Shown here in pieces: positions 24,103 through 33,400 of a stretch of DNA of 34,853 nucleotides. Location: positions 1 to 34,853 of IMG/VR virus record IMGVR_UViG_3300017917_000832. One strand, 5' to 3'. A model generated the notes under the pieces. That model ran no database searches, had not been told where the DNA came from, and saw only the letters and a program-made list of their open reading frames with translations. Source of the stretch: a virus. Both the position numbers and the translations under genes were made by a program. Position 1 is the stretch's first letter. Each line of letters begins with the position of its first letter.

Positions 24103-24543
24103 ATGACTAATATTAACTGTAGCGGTGCTCTCTTCTATACATTAGAAACCAAAAGATTTCTGTTCTTATACCGCAAGAACGGCAAACGCTCTAATCAATG
24201 GGGCATAGTAGGCGGAACCAACGAAGGTGTAGAAACTCCTTGGGAGGGTTTGCAGCGAGAAATCACTGAAGAAATAGGTTCCATTCCTCCTATTATTAAA
24301 ACAATACCCTTAGAAACTTTTATATCATCCGATCAACAGTTTCGCTTTCACACATATCTTTGTGTGATACGTTCAGAATTTATTCCCTATCTTAATAATG
24401 AACATGATGGCTATGCTTGGGTAGGCTATGAAAATTGGCCAAGGCCTTTGCATCACGGACTACGCAATACACTACAGAGTAAAATTAATAGAGCCAAATT
24501 AGAAACCGTATTTCGTATGAGCGAACTGCTTGACGAGCAGTAA
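24103..24543 (+). CDS. Nudix hydrolase
   Basis: A 146-residue Nudix protein. The box spans residues 38-60: G38, E44, R52-E53, then E56-E57 and G59 (LQREITEEIGS); the final position is Ser instead of the usual aliphatic residue. It hydrolyses a nucleoside diphosphate linked to another group; the substrate cannot be read. It sits between gp15 and the ADP-heptose genes, so an NDP-sugar or house-cleaning role is plausible. No Shine-Dalgarno is obvious. Its last codons contain the -35 box of the cassette promoter. Confidence 0.9.
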   Translation: MTNINCSGALFYTLETKRFLFLYRKNGKRSNQWGIVGGTNEGVETPWEGLQREITEEIGSIPPIIKTIPLETFISSDQQFRFHTYLCVIRSEFIPYLNNEHDGYAWVGYENWPRPLHHGLRNTLQSKINRAKLETVFRMSELLDEQ

Positions 24544-24558
24544 AAAATCGTGTATATT
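24530..24558 (+). promoter_or_regulatory. Sigma70-like promoter of the ADP-heptose cassette
   Basis: TTGACG (24530-24535, 5 of 6), exactly 17 nt, TATATT (24553-24558, 5 of 6). The expected start is at about 24564-24565, on the ATG itself, and no Shine-Dalgarno is present. Confidence 0.6.
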
Positions 24559-24563
24559 ATAGT

Positions 24564-24962
24564 ATGAAGAAAATCTTTGTCAACGGGTCGTTTGATATTC
24601 TGCATAGAGGGCACATAGAGCTGCTCAAATATGCGAAACATCTAGGTGACTTTCTAGTAGTTGCTATAGACACTGATGACAGGATACAACAGCTCAAAGG
24701 TAGTTCACGTCCAATAAACAATCAATGGGATAGAAAGTTTATATTAGAAAACATACGCTCTGTTGATGATGTTTGTTTGTTTGGATCTGATGCCGAATTA
24801 GTTGCGCTGATACAAGAATATGCTCCGGACGTAATGGTCAAAGGTAGTGACTATATAGGTAAGACTATTATTGGTGCAGAATATTGTAAAGAAATTAAGT
24901 TTTATGACAGAACAGAACACTCAACAACAAAAACAGTTCAGGATATTATTAATCGGGGATAA
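24564..24962 (+). CDS. hldE2: D-glycero-D-manno-heptose-1-P adenylyltransferase (HldE C-domain/RfaE2)
   Basis: A 132-residue single-domain nucleotidyltransferase that matches the C-terminal half of HldE: NGSFDILHRGHIELLKYAK has the HxGH motif (H14, H17), LKGSSRPINNQWDR aligns with the RfaE2 LKGxxRPxN segment, VMVKGSDY follows, and HSTTKTVQDI near the end supplies the STTK motif (120-123). It makes ADP-D-glycero-beta-D-manno-heptose from heptose-1-phosphate and ATP. It is a stand-alone gene placed before the kinase, the reverse of the fused HldE order, and overlaps the kinase by 59 nt. Confidence 0.88.
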   Translation: MKKIFVNGSFDILHRGHIELLKYAKHLGDFLVVAIDTDDRIQQLKGSSRPINNQWDRKFILENIRSVDDVCLFGSDAELVALIQEYAPDVMVKGSDYIGKTIIGAEYCKEIKFYDRTEHSTTKTVQDIINRG

Positions 24963-25662
24963 CTGCAAAGACATCTATCAATATGGTACTATTGATCGTC
25001 TAAGTCCAGAAGCTCCGGTGCCTGTGTTTGTCCCCACACACACAGAAGAACGAGATGGTATGGCTGGTAATGTTGCTAATAACCTAGAAGCACTTGGTTG
25101 TAGTGTTAACTATTTGCATGGACAAACCAGCACAAAAACTAGACTGATTGATAGTCGTAGCAAACAACAGATTGTTCGTATAGACAATGATGTTAGCTCA
25201 ACTCCTATTACATTTGACACTAGCATACCAAATACATATGATGCTATAGTTGTTAGTGATTATAACAAGGGAACAGTTAGCTACGAATTAATAGAAGAAT
25301 TAATTGCTACTAAACTTCCTATATTCATTGATACTAAAAAAACAGATCTAGCACGTATGCAAGGTGCTTGGGTTAAAATTAACGAACTGGAATTTAGCAA
25401 AATAAAATCAAGTTGTACAGGTTTAATTGTGACACGAGGCGGAAAGGGTGCAGTTATTCCTCACCACGAAGTGAGCATGCCAGCACCAAAGGTAGAAGTA
25501 GTAGACGTCACCGGAGCAGGAGACACGTTCTTGGCTGCGCTTGCCTACAAATGGCTTGACACAGGCAGTATAAATGCAGCACTATTTTTTGCCATTGAAG
25601 CATCGTCTATAACTGTACAGCATCTAGGGTGTTATGCGCCCACAGTGGAGGAAATAGGATGA
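24904..25662 (+). CDS. hldE1: Heptose-7-phosphate 1-kinase (HldE N-domain/RfaE1)
   Basis: A 252-residue PfkB/ribokinase-family sugar kinase. ILLIGDNCKDIYQYG then RLSPEAPVPVF is the HldE N-domain signature, and DVTGAGDTFLAAL (201-213) is the PfkB anion-hole and catalytic motif with D207 as base. E. coli HldE uses about 318 residues for this domain; most of the loss is after NYLHG, between the N-terminal substrate region and the lid. The ATG at 24904 is chosen because the HldE match begins soon after; an in-frame ATG at 24871 would deepen the overlap. It phosphorylates heptose-7-phosphate to the 1,7-bisphosphate. Confidence 0.88.
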   Translation: MTEQNTQQQKQFRILLIGDNCKDIYQYGTIDRLSPEAPVPVFVPTHTEERDGMAGNVANNLEALGCSVNYLHGQTSTKTRLIDSRSKQQIVRIDNDVSSTPITFDTSIPNTYDAIVVSDYNKGTVSYELIEELIATKLPIFIDTKKTDLARMQGAWVKINELEFSKIKSSCTGLIVTRGGKGAVIPHHEVSMPAPKVEVVDVTGAGDTFLAALAYKWLDTGSINAALFFAIEASSITVQHLGCYAPTVEEIG

Positions 25663-26480
25663 AAATATTAGTAACAGGACATAAAGGATTTATTGGTAAG
25701 AATTTATCAATGCATCTTGCTAGTCAAGGACACGAAGTAGAAGGATGGGAATATGTGCCTAACACTATTCCAGATCCAGAAGGATATGATTGGGTTATAC
25801 ATCTAGGGGCAATAGCATCTACTACCTATGTTGATGTAGATCAGATCATGGATCAAAATTTTGAAAATTCTGTTAGATTAATACAGGCCTGTGACATGAT
25901 GGGTGTTAATTTTCAATATGCATCTAGCGCCAGTGTATATGGTCCTCATCAACATTTTAAAGAGGATGGTCCGTTGTTACCACAAAGTCCTTATGCTTGG
26001 AGCAAGTATCTATTTGATAGATTTGTTAATCAGTTTAAAGACGAATTTCAAATTACTGTTCAAGGATTTAGATACTTTAACGTGTATGGAATCGGTGAGG
26101 AACACAAAGGTGATCAGGCTAGTCCGTATACAAAATTTAGAGACCAGGCTATAACAAATAAAAAAATTAAAGTTTTTGAGGGAAGTAACGATTACAAAAG
26201 AGATTTTGTCTGTGTTACAGATGTTTGCCGTGTTCATGAACAAATGCTCAATCGTTCAGAGCGCGGTATCTTTAATGTAGGAACAGGTAATGCAGTTAGC
26301 TTTGAATCTGTTGCTAGAACAATAGCCAATAAGTATTCAGCAGAAATTGAGTATATACCTATACCTGATAATTTAAAGTCTCAGTATCAAAAATATACCT
26401 GTGCTGATTTAACTAAACTTAATTCATTAGTAAACATTGATTGGATAAAAATAGAGGATTATATAAATGGAACAAACTGA
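25659..26480 (+). CDS. hldD: ADP-L-glycero-D-manno-heptose 6-epimerase
   Basis: A 273-residue short-chain dehydrogenase-type epimerase (E. coli HldD: 310). The NAD(P) motif is TGHKGFIGK (G7, G10, G13) and the catalytic pair is Y112/K116 in YAWSK. HldD-specific blocks are FRYFNVYG, then HKG..AS, the DYKRDFVCVTDV stretch, GIFNVGTGNAVSFESVA and IEYIPIPDNLKSQYQKYT with CADLTKL. It converts ADP-D,D-heptose to ADP-L,D-heptose, the form used for LPS core. GGAGG (25648-25652) precedes the ATG at 25659, which overlaps the kinase TGA (ATGA). Confidence 0.93.
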   Translation: MKILVTGHKGFIGKNLSMHLASQGHEVEGWEYVPNTIPDPEGYDWVIHLGAIASTTYVDVDQIMDQNFENSVRLIQACDMMGVNFQYASSASVYGPHQHFKEDGPLLPQSPYAWSKYLFDRFVNQFKDEFQITVQGFRYFNVYGIGEEHKGDQASPYTKFRDQAITNKKIKVFEGSNDYKRDFVCVTDVCRVHEQMLNRSERGIFNVGTGNAVSFESVARTIANKYSAEIEYIPIPDNLKSQYQKYTCADLTKLNSLVNIDWIKIEDYINGTN

Positions 26481-26868
26481 TTTAACTCCGCAAAGATTGT
26501 CTGGTGTTGTAAAAAAAGGCTGGGGATACGAACTCATCTGGGCAACTAATGACAAGTATGCAGGAAAAATATTAGTATTTGAACGTGCTGGTGCAAAGTT
26601 TAGCATGCACTTTCATAGAGAAAAAGATGAGACTTGGTTTGTAAATTCTGGAAGATTTAAACTAAGATACATTGATACTACTACTTCAGTTCTGTATGAA
26701 AAGGAACTTAAAGAGGGCGACGTGTGGCGTAACCTTCCTTTAATGCCTCATCAGTTAGAAGCACTCGAAGCTAACTCTAGCATAACAGAAGTTAGTACTC
26801 CTGATTCAGTTGAAGACAATTATAGACTAGCACCAGGCGATAGTCAGGTAAAGAATGACTCAGAATAA
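26467..26868 (+). CDS. Cupin, sugar-phosphate isomerase type
   Basis: A 133-residue single cupin. KKGWGYELIW at the start and the metal motif MHFHREKDETW (H48, H50, E54) with MPHQLEAL (H95) resemble the type II phosphomannose isomerase domain. EVSTPDSVEDNYRL at the C-terminus is typical of cupins found with nucleotide-sugar genes. It overlaps hldD by 14 nt and gmhB by 14 nt, so it is fully embedded in the heptose operon. Its role is not established: sugar-phosphate isomerase, epimerase, or binding protein. AGAGGA lies upstream. Confidence 0.75.
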   Translation: MEQTDLTPQRLSGVVKKGWGYELIWATNDKYAGKILVFERAGAKFSMHFHREKDETWFVNSGRFKLRYIDTTTSVLYEKELKEGDVWRNLPLMPHQLEALEANSSITEVSTPDSVEDNYRLAPGDSQVKNDSE

Positions 26869-27481
26869 TATTTTTATTGATTGGGGAGATAATCCTCTAC
26901 AAGATCCTAACTACATAGCACCTAAGTGTGTGATCGGGCTAGATCGCGATGGCGTAATTAATCGCGATCTAGGAACCTATTGTTATAAAGTGGAAGATTT
27001 TGATCCTATACCGGGCAGTCTTGAAGCTGTTAAAAAACTTAGATTGATGGGTCATAAGATAGCAATCATAACAAACCAAGGCGGCATTGAAAAGAAACTG
27101 TTTACAATAGAAGATGTAGACACAGTCCATGCTCATATGTTAGACCTATTAGGTAAAGCAGGGTGTCCTAGTATTGATGCAATCTACTACAGTGCTAGCA
27201 GCCGCAAAGAAGATCCTTTTGCTAAACCTAATACAGGCATGTTTAAAAGATGTGAAACAGAACGGCCGTATATTAAGTTTAGCCAAGGGTATTATGTGGG
27301 CGACAAAATAACTGACCTTAAAGCTGCTATGAAGATTGGTGCTAAGCCTGTGTTAGTTCGCACAGGCTATGGTAAGGAAACTGAAGAACTACTAAAACGA
27401 TTTACCTATAAAGAAATAAAAAAGCGTACCATTGTATTTGATACGCTTTTAGATTTTGCCGATTGGCTTGAAAACAATTAA
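26855..27481 (+). CDS. gmhB: D-glycero-D-manno-heptose-1,7-bisphosphate 7-phosphatase
   Basis: A 208-residue HAD phosphatase. Motif I is IGLDRDGVINRD (D30, D32), motif II IITNQGG, motif III the Lys in FAKPNTGMF, and motif IV VGDKITDL (D150, D154). The order and ITNQGGI and AIYYS blocks fit GmhB and HisB-N. The Cys/His zinc loop of E. coli GmhB is absent: the stretch after IYYS reads ASSRKEDPFAKPN. It removes the C7 phosphate before adenylylation. Its TAA shares a TTAA with the convergent 2316-aa gene, and a terminator stem for that gene lies in its last 60 nt. Confidence 0.87.
   Translation: MTQNNIFIDWGDNPLQDPNYIAPKCVIGLDRDGVINRDLGTYCYKVEDFDPIPGSLEAVKKLRLMGHKIAIITNQGGIEKKLFTIEDVDTVHAHMLDLLGKAGCPSIDAIYYSASSRKEDPFAKPNTGMFKRCETERPYIKFSQGYYVGDKITDLKAAMKIGAKPVLVRTGYGKETEELLKRFTYKEIKKRTIVFDTLLDFADWLENN
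27420..27450 (-). terminator. Terminator of the 2316-aa gene, inside gmhB coding sequence
   Basis: AAAAGCGTA (27420-27428) pairs perfectly with TACGCTTTT (27442-27450) over a 13-nt loop. The minus strand continues in a T tract, suiting termination of the large minus-strand gene; on the plus strand TTTTAGATTTT follows, so it may work both ways. Confidence 0.65.
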
Positions 27482-30400
27482 GCCTGAGCTTCACCCCAAC
27501 GCAATACAATGTTTGCAGGGATAGCATCACCCGAAACCTTATACACGTTAATAGCCATTACGTCAGGACCGTTTGGATAGGTTCCTCTACCGCCCAATGG
27601 CGTATTTGTTAACTCTTTCAATTGACTTAGGTCTAGTGCAGATCTTTCACCTGGTGCTGCAATGAACGAGAATACAGTTTCACCTGGCTGTGCATATGGC
27701 GGCTGTGTGAATGTAAATTGTATAGTACCGCTAGTCAGAGCCAGTGTTCCAGAGAATGTGTTGTTAAACTGTATTTCATAAAAACTCTGACCTGCCCAAG
27801 AAATTGATCTAATTCTGTTAACAATACTGTTGGGTGGGAAAGTAACACTACCACCAGTAACACTAGTACCAACCTTAGCACCTGTAGCATCAAAGCTAGC
27901 AGTGGTTAGATAAGCAAAGTTTCTAGCAGTTAATGCACTATTGTAGTTAATAGTATATGCATCTGTAACGCTTGCATTAGTCTGTGCTGTAGTAGTCTGA
28001 TTCATATAAAAATAACCGTAATCACTACTAGGATCTATATAGCCACTAGTAATAATAGAACCTGCACGAATAGTTGAGCCTGTTATTGACAGTCCTGTTA
28101 CTCTTCCTAAATCAGTAGTTCCAAAAGTGTTTCGATAATCAACTGCACTAACAAATATGTAAGTCTGCCCAGCTGGTGAGGCATAGATGCCGCTGTTCAT
28201 TAACGCAGATATCTGTCCTACTGAAGTAGCTGTTGCATTAGTAGAACTAGCACCCGATGTCCATGTGATAGCACCTCCAGCAGCAACCTGTGCAAAGCTA
28301 GGCTGTCCACCTTGCGCAACACCAGCTAGTCCGGACCAACCAACATTGCTAGGGTTAACAGGATAGTTTTGAGGATTCAACACACCTTCAACAACGATGC
28401 CGCCGTTTTGTGCTGTGGTCGGATTATCAGACGTAATTTCAATACCCTGTAATAGTAGCTGAGCTCTGTTTAATAGTTCTCTTTCACCAAGGTCGCCTAC
28501 AATAGCATTTGATACACTAGGTGCTAGACGTATTAGAAACGCTGTCTGTTTAGTAGTGCTGATAGAAACGTTAGTAGCTGCATAGTTGAAAATGTAACCA
28601 CGATCTTCATCAAACATACCATCTGTTAAGAACGCACTACCCCAGTGGCTAATTAAAGGAGTAATAGTTTGTGAAATTAATATTACACCAGTCTTAGCAT
28701 CATGTGTTGTAGCAGCACCTGCTACATAGCTTCGATTAGCACCTGCTTGATAATTTGTAAACGTTGCGCCTCTAGTACAGCCTGTTAGTGTATTACCATT
28801 TCTACCAGTAAAAGTAATAATTTCGTTATCGATATATACAGTACCTGCTGTTGGGAAGAAGCTGCCGTCAACTAATTCTATAGTTGTTTGGCTATTGGTC
28901 ATTGATGCTGCTAGTTTTCCCGGAGGTCCTTCGTTAGTAACTTCATATCGTACTGGCAAGTTACCTGAACGCATGAAAGCTTCTGTGTTAACGTTGCTGT
29001 TACGCATTCTATGTGCAAATACAAAGTTACCCTTTGAACCTCTCAGCATGAAATCAATAAAACCAGCACCATACCAACTGTACTGTATACCGATCATCTG
29101 CATTTTAGCAGGATCAAGTTTGTATCCGCTGGGTCCTGTACCATCTAATCTATCAAGATTGAAATCAGCCTGTTTAACTTTTTTATCAGATACTAGCATG
29201 ATCTTAGAACCTGATACGTTTGTAACACCTCTAAAGTCTGGAGTTACTGTCATGCTGGTATTGCTTGTAACATGACTTACGACATGGGTCATACCTTTAA
29301 TAATAACTCTGTCGCCTGCTTTAAGTTGCTCTCTAAATCTAGTATTTGTTCCTGTAACTAGATTAGAATCAACGTTAATAGCTACAGTTCCTGCTACTTG
29401 GAAAGTACCTGTTCTTTGTACTACAGAAATCTGTGTACCATCATACTCCCAAAAAATGCCGTTTTGATCATCAAAAATACCAGAACGTACTGTTGCACCA
29501 TGCCAGCTTACCACCGACATCTGTGCTCCGAATCCTAATGTGGCTGTAGTTGATCCTAATCTACGTTTAGCTAGAACTTTAAAGGTTCTTTCATCATCAA
29601 CATCAACTACTTCATAATCAAAATCAGGTGGTGTGCTATTTCCTGGACCACTGTTATAGCCAGGAGTTTCTATACCTAATAGTCGAACAACCCCACCAAT
29701 TTGCACACCGTGATCATTATCATCTGTATCAATTGTAATCACAGAACCTACTTCAACACCGTCTGCACTAACTGCTCTTAGATCATACGAAGGAGCAAAT
29801 AGAGCACCTGTGGTATACATAATACCTTTACCAGATTGATAACGAATATACTTTTTACTCTGACGTATAGCCTGTGCACCGTGTTGTGGTCCACCGGTGC
29901 CTAACTGTACGCCGCCGTCAAACGGTCTATGTATAAAGAAAGAGTCAGGTCTTGGATAAATTATTCCAATAATGTTTTGCGTTGCAGTATTGATGCTACC
30001 AGCTGCTCTAGCTTGATACCTAATCTTAGTAATAGAAGGTATATTGGTCGCAATAAATGCACCTGAAGCAAGAGCATGATTATTTCCCCCACTATCACTG
30101 CTAACTGTTACAATAAATGTGTCGCCCGGCACAAGACCGTGAGCAGTAGGCCAAGTAGCTTCAAGGGTTGCTAATGCGCTGTATGATAGTGTTTGTAATC
30201 TAGTTAATGTTCCAGATGTTGCTTCAGAAATTACTACTGTTGAGAGCATTCTCAAAATAGTACCAACTGCTGCGCTTGACCATACTTCAGTATAGGTTGC
30301 TATACCGCCGCCGCCAGTAACAGAATTAATTCTTATGAGAATATTATTAGCTGAAGTACCTTCGAGATCAGTTCCTAATATTAATACCCTGTTACCAACT

Positions 30401-33400
30401 TCGTATCCTGTACCTGCTGTGTTAAGAGAAATTGATGTATATAATCCGCTGTCTCTTGACACATTAAATTTTGCACCGGAACCAGTGTTGTTTATATTTT
30501 GTCCATTTGTATTCGTAAAAGGTCCTGCGGCTGTTGCTGCTGTACCTGTATGCGATTTACTAGTTATTGTTCCGCTTGAGAAACTGTTAGTACCTGTAAT
30601 AGTAATAGTAATATCGTTAGTTGGGGTTAATCCCCCAACTGAAGTACCTAAAATCTTTAACTGCTGGTTTACACCGTAACCTGAACCACCATTGTTTACT
30701 GTTACAGTATAAGATCCCGATAATAGAGAAACATTAAATGTAGCACCTGTGCCTATTACAACATCACCTGCTGCTGATAGAGCAGCACCGTTATTATAAG
30801 TTGTACCTGACTGAGAATAGGTTAGTATTGCTCCAAAAGCGTCGACATTAGTAACAGTAAGCACTAGGTTATTAGCAGGAGCAGAACCACCCAACGAAGT
30901 ACCTAATATTGTTATTGTATCAGATGAAAGAAAGTTAGTACCTGGTACGCTAACATTTACAAGATAACTAGATCCTTGTACTTGAACATCGATAACAGCG
31001 TCTATACCCGAACCGTTAGTAGTCCAAGCCACGTTAGGATAAGTTCTTTGAGCATTAGGTGCTGTTCCCTGCCAGCTTACACTAGTAATTGCTCCGCCTA
31101 AGCCAACACCTGTAACAGTGATATACAAATCATGTAACGGTGTTGCACCGCTGATTGGATCAATTAAATTTCCAGGAATTTTAATTCTATCACCAACAAC
31201 GTAACCTGTAGAACTATCAGGAGAAACTATTGAAACATTCGTGTAGGCATTGTTTAACCAAGTAACGTCAAAGTTTCCAAACTGACCGTTGCCGCCTACG
31301 TTAGAGGCTGAAACTCCTGTGAACGAAGCTGTTCCATCAAACGGTGTTCCTGAAGATACCAGTGTTGTTACGCCACCAGCTGCGTTAACCGCAGTAACTC
31401 TAATTAACAAATCATTAGTTGGGGATGATCCGCCTAGGTTATTACCTAATACTCTAATTCTGTCGCCTATTTTATAATTTAAACCTGCTGAATAAACTGT
31501 AACAACATAGGCACCGCCTACAATAGATATATTAAATGTAGCTCCAGCACCAACTGATGTGTCGTTAGTAGTATCTATATTAGTATATGACTGTGTATTA
31601 GAAACGACTGGTGATGTAAAGTTTCCGCTGAATGATACAGTATTTCCAGCTACACCAGTTACATAGATAGCATAACCGTCACCTCTATCAACTGCTAGGT
31701 TGTTTACAATACCAGTTGAATTTACTACTTCAACAGTATTTTGACCTATTGGTGTTGTTTCTGCTACTGTAGGAGTTACATATGTACCGCCGCCTGCACT
31801 GGTGTCTATTACTGCGGTAACCTGAGCACCTGAAGGTATGTTAGTACCCGAAATCGGAGCACCTATTTCAGGAGCAGGGCCGTCAAATGGTATAGTATCT
31901 TGTCCTGCAAGTACTGCTAGTTCTGTTGTGATTGATCCAGAAGTACCATTACTTACTACAGCTATGGAAGGATTTCCGATGCTTGCTCCGGTATAAAATC
32001 CTGCTTTTCTTAATTGCGAATAACTGTTAGAAAGAACTTGTCCGTTAGCTGTTCCTACTTTTGATTTTGCAAAATATGTAAATGTAGTTGAACTAGGAAC
32101 AGTATTAATAACGAAAGAACCTTCAGCTCTAGCAGCACCAGATATACTGTCTGCTAGAGCTTTAACGGTTACAGGATCACCTGCTAAAAATCCATGTGGT
32201 CCTACAGTAGTAACTGTAATTAAACTTTGACCTACACCGCCAGTGCCAGTACTGGCATCTGTAACAATATTACTCACAGGAGTATCTGTACCTGGAATTT
32301 CATACACAGAGGGATAACCTCTCATCGTAGCGATTGCTGCCCATTTCGTAGGCTGTAAGCCGTATTCAAAGTCAGCGTCAAGCATACTCTGTGGAGGAGC
32401 AGTACGCATACGTTCAATAGCATCAGTACCAAAGTCGTGCGGTCTTACAATTACATCATTATTTTCAGTAAAGATCTGTAATGAATCAGTTGACGAGTGA
32501 GAGCTGGTATTATAGTTAAGTGTTATTGTTGTAACACCGTCGGTGGTTTGTAAATATTTTGGAAAATCATCATCGTCGCCGTGATCTTTAACAGTTACGC
32601 TGCCGCCAGCTGCTTGAGAACCAAAATTATAGATAATTTCATTTTTATCTGTATTGGTTATTAACAATAAATCACTAGTGTCAAATTTGCCTTGTATTTT
32701 GATTGTACCTACACCTGAAGGTACAAGTGTTGGCATACTTGAAAGACCGTTAGTAATAACACTTGTAGTATAACCAACTAGTGTATTAATTTTATCAATC
32801 GCAGTTGATGTTACTGAACTGGTCAGTGAGCTTACAAATATGTGGGTAGAAATATCTGAAGATATACCTACATTGACTGTAATAGTTGTATCCGTTACAT
32901 CAGAAATATATATCGGTGTATCATACACTGGGTCATGTCCGCTAGCATTAGGAACACCGGATGCTCTTGGATACGGATGTAGTGTGCTATGGCCGTCAGT
33001 TGCACAAGTAAAAGTAATTCCATCTTCGGCTATTCTTATCGAACTACCTTTGTGAAGAGAGTGTGCGCCTATAGTTAATGTTAACTCGCCAGTAGTTGGT
33101 GAATAGCTAGCATCTGTAGGCGTAAAGGAATAGGTTTCTGTATCTAGGTCAGTATTGATAACTTGATCTAATTCTCCGCCTGGTGTCCATGCAGTATTGG
33201 TAAGAATATATTCTGTAATCAAATCGCCAATAAATGCATGTGTATCTATTTCAGGTATTCTATTTCCGTCAACCTGTGCTACATCTCCATCCCAGTAGTA
33301 GTGAATTACACGGCTGGTTTCTGAGTTTCCGCCATAGCGTAGATCGTAAAGATAAGCATCTAGTACAAATCCTAAGTCGCGCTGGCATTTAGCAGAATTG

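Noticed and set aside
24871-24903. Upstream in-frame start for the heptose kinase
   Set aside because: It adds residues that only mirror the hldE2 reading frame; homology to HldE starts after the ATG at 24904.
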